Origin: Gammaproteobacteria bacterium | GTDB lineage: Bacteria > Pseudomonadota > Gammaproteobacteria > Xanthomonadales > SZUA-36 | Length of the DNA: 64,000 nt | Assembly: GCA_021772935.1 (NCBI GenBank) | Contig: JAJFLA010000046.1 | Coordinates: 124,001 to 188,000, forward strand | Direction of reading: 5' to 3' | Shown here: positions 26,894 to 36,381 of the stretch, piece by piece | Layout of the letters: every line of letters starts with the position of its first letter | How positions within the stretch are numbered: the stretch's first letter is position 1 | The notes under the pieces: model-generated | Seen by the model: the letters and a program-made list of their open reading frames with translations, nothing else | What the model was told of the DNA's origin: nothing | Database searches by the model: none | Program-made: the position numbers and the translations under genes

Positions 26894-27940
26894 TTATTTT
26901 GTTGCCATAATTATTTTGTAATCATTGTTTGAGCCACATTGTTCATAATGCCTGAATCTCTGTGTGAGCCAATTCTCATAGGGCAAATGCACATTAGCCA
27001 CTATGATCAGAGAACCACCAGGTTTGATATTCTCAGGCACCGATTCCAACAGACGCATACTCAACCGCGTATCCGTTTTAACCCCCGCATGTATCGGTGG
27101 GTTGCTGACAATAAGATCGAACTGGTCTTCAAGCTCCAATAAGCCATCTGAAGCCAGAACAGAGCCATTTAATTGGTTGGCCTCCAGGGTCTCTTCAGAT
27201 GCCCTGAGCGCCAGCGCACTGGTGTCGAGCAAGGTTACACGGGCTTGTGGCCGATTGCTGGCGATACAGGCTCCTATGACGCCGGCACCACAGGCGAAGT
27301 CCAATACATCACCTTCTATTTCCATTTTCGCCAGCGCATCTAATAGCAGGGCAGTGCCTGCATCGAGTCGGCCATGTGCGAATACGCCTGGATAGGATAT
27401 GACCTCAATCTCTTTGTGTTTGTAATTTAGTGTCCACTCCAGCCGGTAGCTGAGTGGATCGAATACTTGTTGATTCAGGCGCTTACTTGCTTCATACAAG
27501 GTGCAGTGACGGGCGTTATCCAACTTTCTTACTTGGGCAAAATGTAATTTCAGGAGTTTATCCGCCGATTTGATCCCGGCTCTGTTTTCACCCGCTAACC
27601 AAAGTATGCCGTCCTCTGCCAGCAAACCCACAGCACATTCCAGCAGCATGCCAAGCAAGGCCTTTTGGCGTGGTAAATTAACAATGATCCAACTGTATTT
27701 ATCTACGCTCGCTTGCGGAAATGCAGAAAATTCAACCTCTGCGCCAGAACGTTGCAGAAAAGAGAAACAACCATAATCTTGACTGAATAACTTAAGTGAA
27801 ACGCAGTTCGTTGCTGCCTTTATCCAACTGTCATCTTTCTCCGGGTTAATCCATAAGCAGGAACGATGAATCTCACCTGGGTGGAGGTTTTTTTCTATAA
27901 TTTGGCTGACAGCATGCACCTTATGGCAACAAGGTATCAA
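26894..27940 (-). CDS. rsmC: 16S rRNA guanine-N2 methyltransferase (RsmC-like)
   Basis: SAM-dependent methyltransferase with the two-domain layout of RsmC, which methylates G1207 of 16S rRNA in the 30S subunit. The 348-residue product has a degenerate N-terminal half and a catalytic C-terminal half with the SAM loop [12 protein letters not shown] (about 212-223) and the N2-guanine motif SNPPIHAG (279-286). The C-terminal region [14 protein letters not shown] is closer to RsmC than to RlmG. The start overlaps the rimO stop by four bases (ATGA), so the two are translationally coupled. Confidence 0.83.
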   Translation of the reverse strand: MIPCCHKVHAVSQIIEKNLHPGEIHRSCLWINPEKDDSWIKAATNCVSLKLFSQDYGCFSFLQRSGAEVEFSAFPQASVDKYSWIIVNLPRQKALLGMLLECAVGLLAEDGILWLAGENRAGIKSADKLLKLHFAQVRKLDNARHCTLYEASKRLNQQVFDPLSYRLEWTLNYKHKEIEVISYPGVFAHGRLDAGTALLLDALAKMEIEGDVLDFACGAGVIGACIASNRPQARVTLLDTSALALRASEETLEANQLNGSVLASDGLLELEDQFDLIVSNPPIHAGVKTDTRLSMRLLESVPENIKPGGSLIIVANVHLPYENWLTQRFRHYEQCGSNNDYKIIMATK

Positions 27941-29259
27941 TGACAGATATAACCGCTAAGGTCATAGGCATCAGCATCAGTTATCTTGGCATTCACCAGA
28001 TCACCCACTTGCAAATGTTGCCCGTCCAGTATGTAGACCTGACCATCGATTTCAGGCGCATCAGCAAAACTGCGCGCGGTTGCGCCATGTTCGTCCACCG
28101 CATCAACCAACACAGTTTGCACGCTACCCACTTTGGCCAGTAAACGATTGCGACTGATATCTGCCTGTAATTGCATAAAGACTTTTTCACGTTCGGCCAT
28201 GACCTCCGCTGGCACATGGTCAGGTAGGTCATTGGCGCGAGCACCGGTCACGGGCGAGTACTGGAAACACCCGACACGGTCGAGTTGTGCTTCGTTGATG
28301 AAGTCCAGTAGTTGCTTAAAATCATCATCGGTCTCACCGGGGAAGCCGACAATAAACGTGCTTCGCAGGGTGATATCGGGACAAATTTCGCGCCATTTTT
28401 TGATCCGGTTAAGTGCGTTCTCTGTCGCAGCCGGACGTTTCATCTGTTTAAGCACGCGCGGACTGCCATGTTGCAGTGGAATATCAAGGTAGGGAAGGAC
28501 CAGACCCTCAGCCATCAGTGGGATGAGCTCATCAACATGTGGGTAAGGATATACGTAATGCAGCCTGACCCACGCGCCAAGGCCGCCTAATTCACGGCAT
28601 AACTCGGTCATGCGGGTTTTTACCGGTTTGCCGCCCCAAAAATCATAACGGTATTTCAGATCAACACCATAAGCGGAGGTGTCCTGAGAGATCACAAGTA
28701 ACTCTTTAACGCCCGCATCTACCAGTCTTTCTGCTTCTGAGAGTACATCTCCAGCGGCTCTGCTTTCCAGTTTGCCACGCATTGACGGTATAATGCAAAA
28801 TGTGCAGTTATGGTTACAACCCTCTGATATCTTTAGGTATGCATAGTGTCTTGGCGTTAATTTTATACCTTGTGGCGGTACCAGATCAACGAAAGGGTCA
28901 TGGTTTTTTTTGAAAGGTGCGTATTGCTGGACCGCACTGACAACCTGCTCATATTGCTGCGGACCACTTACCGACAGAACGGCTGGATGCAATTGACGTA
29001 TCTCTTTCTCATCCACACCCATACAGCCGGTCACAATGACGCGACCGTTTTCATTCAATGCCTCGCCAATCGCATCCAGAGATTCCGCACGTGCACTATC
29101 GATAAACCCACAGGTATTGACCACCACCACATCTGCGCCAGCATAGCTGGGTGCAATGGTATAACCATCGATTCGGAGTTGGGTCAATATACGCTCTGAA
29201 TCTACCAAAGCCTTGGGGCAGCCGAGGCTTACAAAGCCGATATTCGGTGCCTTATTCAT
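27937..29259 (-). CDS. rimO: Ribosomal protein S12 methylthiotransferase
   Basis: Radical-SAM methylthiotransferase that modifies an Asp of ribosomal protein S12. From the ATG at 29259 the product is 440 residues: the N-terminal UPF0004 domain binds one Fe-S cluster through Cys14 (SLGCPK), Cys50 (NTCGF) and Cys79 (TGC); the radical-SAM cluster is CNHNCTFC (Cys148, 152, 155); a C-terminal TRAM domain follows. The open frame runs 27 codons further upstream, but the [11 protein letters not shown] start is standard. It overlaps the CDF transporter gene by 8 bases and rsmC by 4, forming one operon. Confidence 0.95.
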   Translation of the reverse strand: MNKAPNIGFVSLGCPKALVDSERILTQLRIDGYTIAPSYAGADVVVVNTCGFIDSARAESLDAIGEALNENGRVIVTGCMGVDEKEIRQLHPAVLSVSGPQQYEQVVSAVQQYAPFKKNHDPFVDLVPPQGIKLTPRHYAYLKISEGCNHNCTFCIIPSMRGKLESRAAGDVLSEAERLVDAGVKELLVISQDTSAYGVDLKYRYDFWGGKPVKTRMTELCRELGGLGAWVRLHYVYPYPHVDELIPLMAEGLVLPYLDIPLQHGSPRVLKQMKRPAATENALNRIKKWREICPDITLRSTFIVGFPGETDDDFKQLLDFINEAQLDRVGCFQYSPVTGARANDLPDHVPAEVMAEREKVFMQLQADISRNRLLAKVGSVQTVLVDAVDEHGATARSFADAPEIDGQVYILDGQHLQVGDLVNAKITDADAYDLSGYICH

Positions 29260-30163
29260 CTTTGTTATCGGGTTCGAAAAACAGCCATGATGCCATTGGG
29301 AATGCCTCACGAAAATCGCGTTCAACCCTGTTAATCGCATTGATTAACTCACCCTCTGACCCGGTTGCACGCATTTTGGCTTTGACAGCGACCATTGCAC
29401 CCGGCCCCATTTGCAAGGTCAAAAGGCTGTACAACTGCTCAATTTCATAGCGTTCGAGCAAGAAGGTTTCCATCTGTTCCTGTAAATGCGTCTCCACCCC
29501 TTGACCGATAAGCAGGGCTTTCACCTCGACTGCCAGCACGACTGCAATAACAACCAATAAACCACCGATCATCATGGTGCCAATAGCGTCATAAACAGGG
29601 TTGCCTGTAATGGCGGACGTAAGTACGGCAAGCAAGGCCAGAGCGAGGCCGAGCAGGGCGGCGACATCCTCGCCAAACACAACAAGTAACTCGCTGCTCC
29701 TGCTTTCACGGAACCAAAGCGGTAGTGACCGTTTCCTGCGCTCCTTGTTCACTATCCGCATACATCCCCAAAGCGAAGCGGATTCTGCAATGATCGCGAA
29801 GACCAGCACGCTGATTGCGATCCAGGGCTCACTCAGTTCTTGGGGATTTGTGAATTTGTGCACGCCTTCATAAATGGAAAACATGCCACCCAGGCTAAAC
29901 AGGATGACGGCCACCAGAAATGACCAGAAATAGATACTTTTACCATAACCGAGTTGATGCTCAGCATCAGGTGGTTTTACCGACTGACTCATGCCGAGCA
30001 ATAATAAAAGCTGATTGCAACTGTCGGCCACGGAGTGAATTGCTTCCGCCAGCATTGCGCCTGAGCCTGTCCAGAAGGCCGCCGCTGCTTTTGCGATGGC
30101 GATAGACAGGTTCGCAAATAATGCGTACAGGATGGATTTAATTGAATCAGACTTTGCAGACAT
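29252..30163 (-). CDS. Cation diffusion facilitator family transporter
   Basis: Inner-membrane divalent-metal/proton antiporter of 303 residues. About six helices are visible; helix 2 carries [13 protein letters not shown] with the metal-site His43 and Asp47, and helix 5 carries [12 protein letters not shown]. The [11 protein letters not shown] segment is typical of the ZnT9/YdfM-like branch. A cytoplasmic C-terminal domain follows. It is the first gene of the operon with rimO and rsmC, an association that does not explain its role. Confidence 0.9.
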   Translation of the reverse strand: MSAKSDSIKSILYALFANLSIAIAKAAAAFWTGSGAMLAEAIHSVADSCNQLLLLLGMSQSVKPPDAEHQLGYGKSIYFWSFLVAVILFSLGGMFSIYEGVHKFTNPQELSEPWIAISVLVFAIIAESASLWGCMRIVNKERRKRSLPLWFRESRSSELLVVFGEDVAALLGLALALLAVLTSAITGNPVYDAIGTMMIGGLLVVIAVVLAVEVKALLIGQGVETHLQEQMETFLLERYEIEQLYSLLTLQMGPGAMVAVKAKMRATGSEGELINAINRVERDFREAFPMASWLFFEPDNKDE

Positions 30164-30239
30164 GATTTCTCTTCATACGATGACGCAATTAAGCTCTTCC
30201 ATGATGCTGTTTGCAAAGGGTGAAAAGAGATTATAACGC

Positions 30240-30267
30240 AGGACCTGTGAGCGTGCTCACAGGTCCT
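30240..30267. terminator. Hairpin between the PDZ-protein operon and the CDF gene
   Basis: A perfect 13-bp stem (AGGACCTGTGAGC and its complement) around a two-base GT spacer, 21 bases beyond the end of the minus-strand PDZ gene. The T-run (GGATTTTT) is on the plus side; on the minus strand the hairpin is followed by GCGTTATAAT, so it is a weak intrinsic terminator or a processing/stability hairpin. Confidence 0.55.
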
Positions 30268-30287
30268 GGATTTTTATGTCTGCATGT

Positions 30288-31646
30288 CTAATTGCTGTGG
30301 GTGGTGACCTGGATAGTGTGGGTCTTGCTGTCCTCAGGCGAAAAATACCGGCTCTGACTGTCCGGCATCATGGTTTTCAATACGTGATCTTTACGCTTGC
30401 GTTTAATATCAATCTCGAACTCATCACCAGAATGGAAATCCCTTAGTGCACGCATGAAATCTGCGGGTGAGTTTACGTCTGTGTTACCAACTTGCAGGAT
30501 TACATCACCAGATTCCAGTTGTAGCTCATTGTCTGCTTTAGCCTTTAACACCAATACACCACGATCTGTTTTGAAATACTCACCCAGACCGGTGTCGACC
30601 TCGGCCAGTTTTAAACCCTGCGTCAACGGTAGACCAAACCAGACATCGACATCATGCAATGCAAAGTCACCTATTTCAGACAATTCATGGAACTCATGGA
30701 ACTCAAAATCTAGCTCAGCATCCTCGAAGGCGACAGAATCCGAATCAATAAGCATGCTACGGGCATTTATTTTGATTTGCATTTGTTCAATTTTCTCAGC
30801 CAACGCCACGGTATCTATCTCCGGAACCACAATGCGTTCTATTTTTGTTACTTTTCCCGGTGACAGGGGTGCTGCGGTGCGAAAGCGTGTGACTGACTGC
30901 CAGGTTAATGGTTCGCGAATTTCCGGTACCACCGTCAGGTCGAGGGTGTCTTCACCGCGTTCTACTGAAACGATAACCGCCTCACCTGATTTGATTTCCT
31001 TCAATGCAGTTTCCAGTCCACTTTTTGTGTTGCCATCTTCATCGACTGCTGCGAGTACGCGGCCACCCATGGCGATAATCACATCACCTTGTTTGATTCC
31101 GGCTCGTTCAGACGGGCCATCGGGTGAAACACCAAGCACCTTGACACCAACATCGTCTGATTGACCCAGTATGACGCCGATGACAGGACGATCAGATGTG
31201 CTGAAGACAAAGCCGGACCTTGCACTACCCGCACGCGCTTGCGCTACTTGGCGATTAACACGCGCAATTTCCCGAGAGGTTTCGCGCAGCTGTCTTCGTG
31301 CATGATTCAATTCCGTGTTCATTTCAGCCCTTTTTGCTTCATGAACCGCGCGTGCCACAGCATCTTCCTTGTGAGATTCTTCAATGGCTTGTCGTCTTTC
31401 CTTAGTCATGAGGCGTAGATGAGTGCGAGCCTTTTCGATCGATGTTTCTGCGGCCAGTTGGTGTTTTTTGGAAGTGGACAGGGCTTTTTTATAGTCTGCT
31501 TCAAGCTGGGCCTGCAACGCTGCCTGATCCACCTTGCTTGCCGCCTCATCATCGGTCGTAGCGTTGGTTACAGAACCAAACCCAAGTAGCAGGACTGTTG
31601 TAAGTAACATCAAAGGATTGCGATATTTCATCAATACTTGCCTCAT
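30288..31646 (-). CDS. Exported two-PDZ-domain protein of a sigma-factor operon
   Basis: A 452-residue periplasmic protein with a signal peptide (MLLTTVLLLGFGSVTNA), a long helical, probably coiled-coil region (about 40-145), a first PDZ domain with GVKVLGVSPDGPSERAGIKQ and GDVIIAMGG, a middle region, and a second PDZ domain with ELQLESGDVILQVGN. There is no trypsin-type protease domain, so it is not a DegP homologue. It lies six bases after the anti-sigma gene and ends the operon. By position it could be a periplasmic sensor or effector for the envelope regulon controlled by the ECF factor. Confidence 0.75.
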   Translation of the reverse strand: MRQVLMKYRNPLMLLTTVLLLGFGSVTNATTDDEAASKVDQAALQAQLEADYKKALSTSKKHQLAAETSIEKARTHLRLMTKERRQAIEESHKEDAVARAVHEAKRAEMNTELNHARRQLRETSREIARVNRQVAQARAGSARSGFVFSTSDRPVIGVILGQSDDVGVKVLGVSPDGPSERAGIKQGDVIIAMGGRVLAAVDEDGNTKSGLETALKEIKSGEAVIVSVERGEDTLDLTVVPEIREPLTWQSVTRFRTAAPLSPGKVTKIERIVVPEIDTVALAEKIEQMQIKINARSMLIDSDSVAFEDAELDFEFHEFHELSEIGDFALHDVDVWFGLPLTQGLKLAEVDTGLGEYFKTDRGVLVLKAKADNELQLESGDVILQVGNTDVNSPADFMRALRDFHSGDEFEIDIKRKRKDHVLKTMMPDSQSRYFSPEDSKTHTIQVTTHSN

Positions 31647-31652
31647 AAAAAT

Positions 31653-32207
31653 TTAAAGTGACGCCATGCGTCCATAGTCAATCTGCCATTGCTGCTGGTA
31701 GATTTGGGCTAGGTCCAGCATCAGGTTGACACGCTGTCCCCACAAATCAATAGAATCAGGTGCCAAACTCAACTCGTTGTCCACCTGGGCAATCAGGTCT
31801 TCAAGCTCGGCCACATATATCGCAAATTCTGCAGGCATTGAACTGCTTTTTTGACGTAGCTTCTTAACCTGTTGTTCCATGTTTTGCGACATACCAATCA
31901 GTGCTTTAATGTTGTCTTGTACTGGTACCGACGCAAACTTCGTCACCGACGTCGCAAACTCCGGTGTTGATGGCTTCGTTGATATTTGGTTTTCAGTGTT
32001 GCGCAGGGTGATGCTGATAACCAGGACAAGACTGGCAGCAACCGCCATCCAGCTACCGAGCCGACGCCATCTTTGTTGACCATCATGATGGTTTTGCAGC
32101 GCTGATTCGACCTGGTCCCAGCCATCATATCCCGGTTCTATGGTTCCAAGATCACCTAAGCCTAACGGGTCAGATGTATTTTGTTTCCATTGTTCATGTG
32201 CTGTCAT
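31653..32207 (-). CDS. Putative membrane anti-sigma factor
   Basis: A 184-residue protein with a cytoplasmic N-terminus of about 50 residues, one membrane helix (WMAVAASLVLVISITL), and a periplasmic helical C-terminal part. Position directly after the ECF sigma gene and single-pass topology indicate an anti-sigma factor. The His-x3-Cys-x2-Cys zinc motif of ZAS-type anti-sigma factors is absent. Function is inferred from context only. Confidence 0.65.
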   Translation of the reverse strand: MTAHEQWKQNTSDPLGLGDLGTIEPGYDGWDQVESALQNHHDGQQRWRRLGSWMAVAASLVLVISITLRNTENQISTKPSTPEFATSVTKFASVPVQDNIKALIGMSQNMEQQVKKLRQKSSSMPAEFAIYVAELEDLIAQVDNELSLAPDSIDLWGQRVNLMLDLAQIYQQQWQIDYGRMASL

Positions 32208-32218
32208 GCTGTTCTCTT

Positions 32219-32815
32219 TTATACGGTTGCGCTTAATGTTGTGTCATGAGTCATGTTCTGCAGGGGTTGTTGATCACACTCCGAAATCAGTGCCCTGAGC
32301 TTGCCGCGTGCCCGGTTCAAACGGGTTTTGGAATAGCTCTCTGATTTGCCGACCAGTTTTGCAATTTCCCGGTGTTTATATCCTTCAACGTCGTGCAACC
32401 AAACCACTATGCGATCTTCATCACTTAGTTGTGTCAGCGCCTGTTCCAGGTCCATGCATTGACCCAGACGCTCTTGACCAGCACTGCTGGTGACCATGTA
32501 GTCTTCAAGTTCTATTGCCTCATGACGGGGTAATTTACGTAAAGCACTGATGGCATGATTAACGATTACGCGTCTTAACCAGCCCCAAAAGGGTGACTCA
32601 CCCCGGTATTGGTGCATGCGTCTGAATGCAGTAATAAAGGCTTCTTGTGTCACGTCCTGGGCCAATTCCCGATTTTTGCAAATTCTGCTAGCCAGGGTAA
32701 AAGCCTGACGGTGGAATTTGCGGTAGATTTTTTCACAGGCACGCATATCCCCACGCTTGGCGCCAGCGAGGGTGACCTCATCGAGGTCTATGTCAAAGCC
32801 TGATCCCATCATCAT
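32219..32815 (-). CDS. RNA polymerase sigma-70 factor, ECF subfamily
   Basis: A 198-residue alternative sigma factor. Region 2 is visible as LAQDVTQEAFITAFRRMHQYRG and FWGWLRRVIVNHAISALRK (core and -10 binding); region 4 as LSDEDRIVVWLHDVEGYKHREIAKLVG followed by a helix-turn-helix with SKTRLNRARGKL. The gene opens with three consecutive ATG codons and no clear ribosome site. The anti-sigma gene begins 11 bases downstream and the PDZ-protein gene follows, making a three-gene signalling unit. Confidence 0.92.
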   Translation of the reverse strand: MMMGSGFDIDLDEVTLAGAKRGDMRACEKIYRKFHRQAFTLASRICKNRELAQDVTQEAFITAFRRMHQYRGESPFWGWLRRVIVNHAISALRKLPRHEAIELEDYMVTSSAGQERLGQCMDLEQALTQLSDEDRIVVWLHDVEGYKHREIAKLVGKSESYSKTRLNRARGKLRALISECDQQPLQNMTHDTTLSATV

Positions 32816-32874
32816 TTAGTATGACGTGGCAGAGCATAAAATGGTCGCAAAAATTGCGTTCTATTTTAAATATA

Positions 32875-32905
32875 TAAAAACGGCCGCATACTGCGACCGT
32901 TTTTT
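32875..32905 (-). terminator. Terminator of the M13 peptidase gene
   Basis: Read on the minus strand, a hairpin ACGGTCGCA-GTA-TGCGGCCGT with one mismatch is followed by TTTTATATAT. The flanking A and T runs also make it plausible in the other direction. Confidence 0.75.
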
Positions 32906-32928
32906 CTATACCAGAGGTCAAAAGTCAA

Positions 32929-35004
32929 TTACCAGATTTTGACTCGTTGTTCGGCTGGTAAATACATACCGTCACCCTCTTTTACATCAAACGCCGCATA
33001 GAAGGCTGGTACATTGACTGCAGCGCCATTGGCCCGGAATTTTGGTGGAGAGTGCGGGTCGACCGTCAAACGTCGTTTGGTTTCTTCGTCACGGGCTTTG
33101 GAACGCCAGACTTGTGCCCATCCCAGGAAAAAGCGTTGGTCACCGGTCCAGCCATCAATAACAGGTGCTTCTATACCATTTAAAGACATTTTGTATGCTT
33201 TGTAGGCTATGCTCAAACCACCCAGGTCACCAATATTTTCACCAGAAGTGAACTGGCCGTTAATGGTCAGACCATCGATCACGTCATAACCGTCGTATTG
33301 TGCAGCCAGGGCGTTTTTACGTGTTTCAAATTTTTCGGTGTCCTCTTCAGTCCACCAGTCTCGCAATACACCATCTCCGTCGAAACGGCGTCCGGCATCG
33401 TCAAAACCATGACCAATTTCATGTCCGATAACCGCACCGATGCCACCGTAGTTAACGGCTTCATCTGCATTCACATTGAAAAATGGCGGTTGCAGTATCG
33501 ATGCAGGGAACACGATTTCATTCCAAACCGGATTGTAATAGGCGTTAACGGTTTGTGGTGTCATACCCCATTCGGTTTTGTCGACAGGTTTGTCAAGTTT
33601 GTCGATTTCACGGTTATAGGCAAACGTGGTACTGCTTTTGACATTGGCAATCAGGTTGCCTTCGGTGATATCCAGTTTTGTATAATCAATCCACTTGTCG
33701 GGATAGCCGATTTTAGGGTTGAATTTGTGTAATTTGTCCAGGGCTTGCTGCTTGGTTTCTTCACTCATCCATTCAAGTTCAAGAATTGAAACTTCATAGG
33801 CCTTGATCAGATTCTGAATCATGATATCCATACGTTGCTTGGACTCTACTTTGAAGTGTTTCTCAATGTATAGTTGCCCAAGTAGCTCACCCATACTGCC
33901 ATTAACGGAATTAACCGCACGTTTCCAGCGTGGTTCCTGTTCATCAACACCCGATAAGCCCTTGCGGAAAAAGTTGAAGGATAATTCGGCAAACTGGTCA
34001 CCCAAAACAGGTGAAAACTCACTGATGGTTTGAAATGCGAGGTAGTCTTTCCAGGTTTCCAGAGGTGTTTCGGCAAAAATTTTACTGGACGCTTCAAAAA
34101 AACTGGGTTGTGAGACCAGGAATAAAGAGTCGATTGGAATCTGTGCAGTCTCAAAACCCAGTGCCCAGTTGATTTGGGGAGCCAAATCGTTGAGTTCATC
34201 GATGTTCTTCGGGTTGTATCGCTTGCTCCAATCGCGATTTTCTTCTTTGGTCCACATCGCTTCAGCCAGCCTGGTTTCAAGCGCCAACAAACGATCTGCC
34301 CGGTCTTTACCATGCTCATAAGCAGCGGCTTCAAAAATGTTGGTGACATACTCCAGGTACAGTCGCCTGCCGGTAACGAATTGCTCATCGTCATTCAAAT
34401 AATAGTCCCGGTCGGGAAGTGTCAAACCAGCCTGCACCACGTATATCGCGTTAGCATTTGGGTCTTTCATGTCTGAAAAAATGAAAATTCCGATAGGTGT
34501 TGTGACCCCGTAAATACTTAGGGAGCTGAATGCGCTGAATACCCCGTCCATACTGTTGATCGCCGCAATGGCATCGAGGTCCTGTCGAATAGCCGTCACA
34601 CCTTTTGCGCTGACGGCCTCGGCATCCATGTACGAGTTATAATAATCCCTTATCTTCTGGGTGGGACTACCATTCGTAACGTCCTGGGTAGTGCTGACCT
34701 CATCTACAAGGTTGCGAATGTCCTTTTGTGATTGTTCACCAAGGGCATCAAATGTACCCCAGCGGGCCTTATCGGCTGGCATCTCTGTATTTTCAACCCA
34801 GGTACCACTAACGTAGTCAAAGAAATCATCCTGAGGACGGACTGACTCGTCAAAGCCGGACCGGTCAATGCCGCTTACCAGTTCAGTCGCCGCGGCCACA
34901 GATGCAGTTTCTGCTCCCTCTGCGGCGGCGGTTTGTTCGGTTTCCTGCTGACAACCATACAGACCGATAATAACTGCCAGGGTCATGGTCAATTTGTAGT
35001 TCAT
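32929..35004 (-). CDS. M13-family (neprilysin/PepO-like) zinc metallopeptidase, lipoprotein
   Basis: A 691-residue exported peptidase. The zinc site is HEIGH (528-532) with the third ligand Glu589 in GENIGDLGG; the substrate-binding NAYYNP and the C-terminal CxxW-like region replaced by RVKIW are as in bacterial M13 enzymes. The N-terminus has a lipobox LYGC (Cys18), suggesting a lipid-anchored periplasmic or surface protein. Length is typical (about 680-700). It stands alone, with a terminator downstream and greB divergent upstream. It probably cleaves short peptides for nutrition. Confidence 0.92.
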   Translation of the reverse strand: MNYKLTMTLAVIIGLYGCQQETEQTAAAEGAETASVAAATELVSGIDRSGFDESVRPQDDFFDYVSGTWVENTEMPADKARWGTFDALGEQSQKDIRNLVDEVSTTQDVTNGSPTQKIRDYYNSYMDAEAVSAKGVTAIRQDLDAIAAINSMDGVFSAFSSLSIYGVTTPIGIFIFSDMKDPNANAIYVVQAGLTLPDRDYYLNDDEQFVTGRRLYLEYVTNIFEAAAYEHGKDRADRLLALETRLAEAMWTKEENRDWSKRYNPKNIDELNDLAPQINWALGFETAQIPIDSLFLVSQPSFFEASSKIFAETPLETWKDYLAFQTISEFSPVLGDQFAELSFNFFRKGLSGVDEQEPRWKRAVNSVNGSMGELLGQLYIEKHFKVESKQRMDIMIQNLIKAYEVSILELEWMSEETKQQALDKLHKFNPKIGYPDKWIDYTKLDITEGNLIANVKSSTTFAYNREIDKLDKPVDKTEWGMTPQTVNAYYNPVWNEIVFPASILQPPFFNVNADEAVNYGGIGAVIGHEIGHGFDDAGRRFDGDGVLRDWWTEEDTEKFETRKNALAAQYDGYDVIDGLTINGQFTSGENIGDLGGLSIAYKAYKMSLNGIEAPVIDGWTGDQRFFLGWAQVWRSKARDEETKRRLTVDPHSPPKFRANGAAVNVPAFYAAFDVKEGDGMYLPAEQRVKIW

Positions 35005-35115
35005 GAGGTAAATTCCTTAAAGAGGAAAGGGAAAAGGACGCTACTATATACCTTTGGGATATTTGTTGCAGGTGTCGATAGTTGGGTTTTGAAATGAAAA
35101 AAGGTAAGTTTGAAA

Positions 35116-35610
35116 ATGGGTAGATGGCGGCCACCTGAAAAACCGGGAAGCCCCTATATGACGCCCGAAGGCGCGGAGCGTTTACGTGAAGAATTACAAT
35201 ACCTGTGGCGGAAGTTCCGTCCCGAGGTGGTCAAGGCACTTTCAGCGGCGGCCGCTGAAGGTGACCGGTCAGAAAATGCGGAGTATATTTATCGTAAAAG
35301 ACAATTGGCAGGCATTGATCGCCGGATACGCTATTTGAGCAAACGTGTAGATGTCATGAGAATTGTCGACCGCCCTCCTGCCAATACATCCATCATCCGC
35401 TTTGGTGCATGGGTAACCTTGGACGAATTATCTGAAGGCCATGTGGACTACCGTATCGTCGGTGTGGATGAGACAGATGCGGCTAAAGGTTTCATATCTA
35501 TCGATTCGCCGGTCGCCAAGACGTTACTGGGTAAAACCGTTGGCGACAGTATCGAGATTGATCTGCCGGAATCTCTTGCCCGGTTCAAAGTGATCGCAAT
35601 TCACTACTAG
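35116..35610 (+). CDS. greB: Transcription elongation factor GreB
   Basis: Stimulates transcript cleavage by backtracked RNA polymerase. The 164-residue product has the N-terminal coiled-coil domain with MTPEGAERLREELQYLWR, the conserved GDRSENAEYIYRKRQL region near the acidic tip, and the C-terminal FKBP-like domain with FGAWVTL, YRIVGVDE and ISIDSPVAK. The YLW...RPEV and RRIRYLSKR pattern is of GreB rather than GreA type. The ATG at 35116 is used; the in-frame TTG at 35110 is less likely. Confidence 0.93.
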   Translation: MGRWRPPEKPGSPYMTPEGAERLREELQYLWRKFRPEVVKALSAAAAEGDRSENAEYIYRKRQLAGIDRRIRYLSKRVDVMRIVDRPPANTSIIRFGAWVTLDELSEGHVDYRIVGVDETDAAKGFISIDSPVAKTLLGKTVGDSIEIDLPESLARFKVIAIHY

Positions 35611-35634
35611 CAATAAAGCACTGACGGCCAGGCC

Positions 35635-35663
35635 CTTGAAGCCAACAATCAGCATCCCCATCT
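35635..35663 (+). promoter_or_regulatory. Sigma-32 (RpoH) heat-shock promoter for ibpA
   Basis: A -35 CTTGAA (35635-35640) and a -10 CCCCATCT (35656-35663) separated by 15 bases match the RpoH consensus closely. They lie about 97 bases upstream of the small heat-shock gene, giving a leader of roughly 90 nucleotides. Confidence 0.8.
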
Positions 35664-35697
35664 TTAGCTACGTGGCAGCCTGCGGGGGCCACAGGTG

Positions 35698-35757
35698 ACT
35701 TCTGGCCAAACGGCAGAAGTATTTTTTAGACCGAATTGCTTCTTAAGGAGAATACGG
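35698..35757 (+). promoter_or_regulatory. Probable ROSE-type RNA thermometer in the ibpA leader
   Basis: The ribosome site AGGAG (35746-35750) can pair with TTGCT (35736-35740) across a five-base loop TCTTA, with the G-G mismatch that defines ROSE elements (U-U-G-C-U against the Shine-Dalgarno). CCG (35731-35733) and CGG (35755-35757) extend the stem. A separate upstream hairpin (ACTTCTG at 35698-35704 with CAGAAGT at 35714-35720) fits the multi-hairpin layout of ROSE leaders. ROSE control of Hsp20/ibpA genes is established in proteobacteria; here it is predicted. Confidence 0.65.
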
Positions 35758-35759
35758 AA

Positions 35760-36233
35760 ATGACGACTTTTGATTTTTCACCCCTATACAGAACTTCAGT
35801 TGGTTTTGATCGCCTGGCCTCATTGATGAGTTCAGCAACACGTCAGGACCAGGGTAACAGTTACCCTCCCTACAATATTCGCGTAGTCGGCGAAAACCAC
35901 TATCGAATAACCATGGCAGTTGCTGGTTTTTCTGAGGATGATCTTGATATCACCACAGAGCATAACCGCTTGATTGTCACTGGAAACCGTAATGATGAAC
36001 CGGAACAACAGGGTGAGTTTCTTCACCGTGGGATCGCGACACGCTCTTTTGAACGTCGCTTCAACCTTGCAGATCACGTAAAAGTAGTTGACGCCAGCCT
36101 GGAAAACGGCCTTTTGCACATTGATCTTGATCGTGAATTACCAGAGGCGATGAAGCCACGTACGATTAAAATCGGTAAATCGCATGCGCGGCTGCTAGCT
36201 GATACCGAGAAAGTCAAAGGAAAGGCCGCCTGA
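35760..36233 (+). CDS. ibpA: Small heat-shock protein, Hsp20/IbpA family
   Basis: ATP-independent cytoplasmic holdase chaperone of 157 residues. The alpha-crystallin domain is visible as YPPYNIRVVGENHYRITMAVAGF, DLDITTEHNRLIVTG, the RSFERRFNLADHV segment and GLLHIDLDRELPE. The ATG at 35760 follows AAGGAG at 35745-35750; an upstream in-frame codon at 35736 lies within the predicted thermometer and is rejected. A sigma-32 promoter and a leader hairpin precede it and a strong terminator follows, so it is a monocistronic heat-shock unit. Confidence 0.93.
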   Translation: MTTFDFSPLYRTSVGFDRLASLMSSATRQDQGNSYPPYNIRVVGENHYRITMAVAGFSEDDLDITTEHNRLIVTGNRNDEPEQQGEFLHRGIATRSFERRFNLADHVKVVDASLENGLLHIDLDRELPEAMKPRTIKIGKSHARLLADTEKVKGKAA

Positions 36234-36266
36234 CCGAGCTTTGGGAAAACATCCACTTATTGAAGA

Positions 36267-36298
36267 GGGTGCTGTATCTACAGCACCCTTTTTTTTCA
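36267..36298 (+). terminator. Rho-independent terminator of ibpA
   Basis: A perfect 10-bp stem GGGTGCTGTA-TC-TACAGCACCC followed by eight T residues, 33 bases after the ibpA stop. Confidence 0.93.
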
Positions 36299-36381
36299 TA
36301 AAAGCGGCGATGAATTACAGTGATTGCAACCGGTTTGTGCTGTCGTTAGGCTAGTAACTTTTTAAGGGGATATCATTCCAC

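Noticed and set aside
33846-34394. Long antisense open frame of 182 codons within the M13 peptidase gene
   Set aside because: It is on the same strand but another frame of a clear peptidase coding region; composition is that of a frame shadow.
35698-35727. Hairpin followed by ATTTTTT in the ibpA leader as a transcription terminator
   Set aside because: It lies between a strong heat-shock promoter and its gene and better fits the first hairpin of a ROSE leader, although attenuation cannot be excluded.
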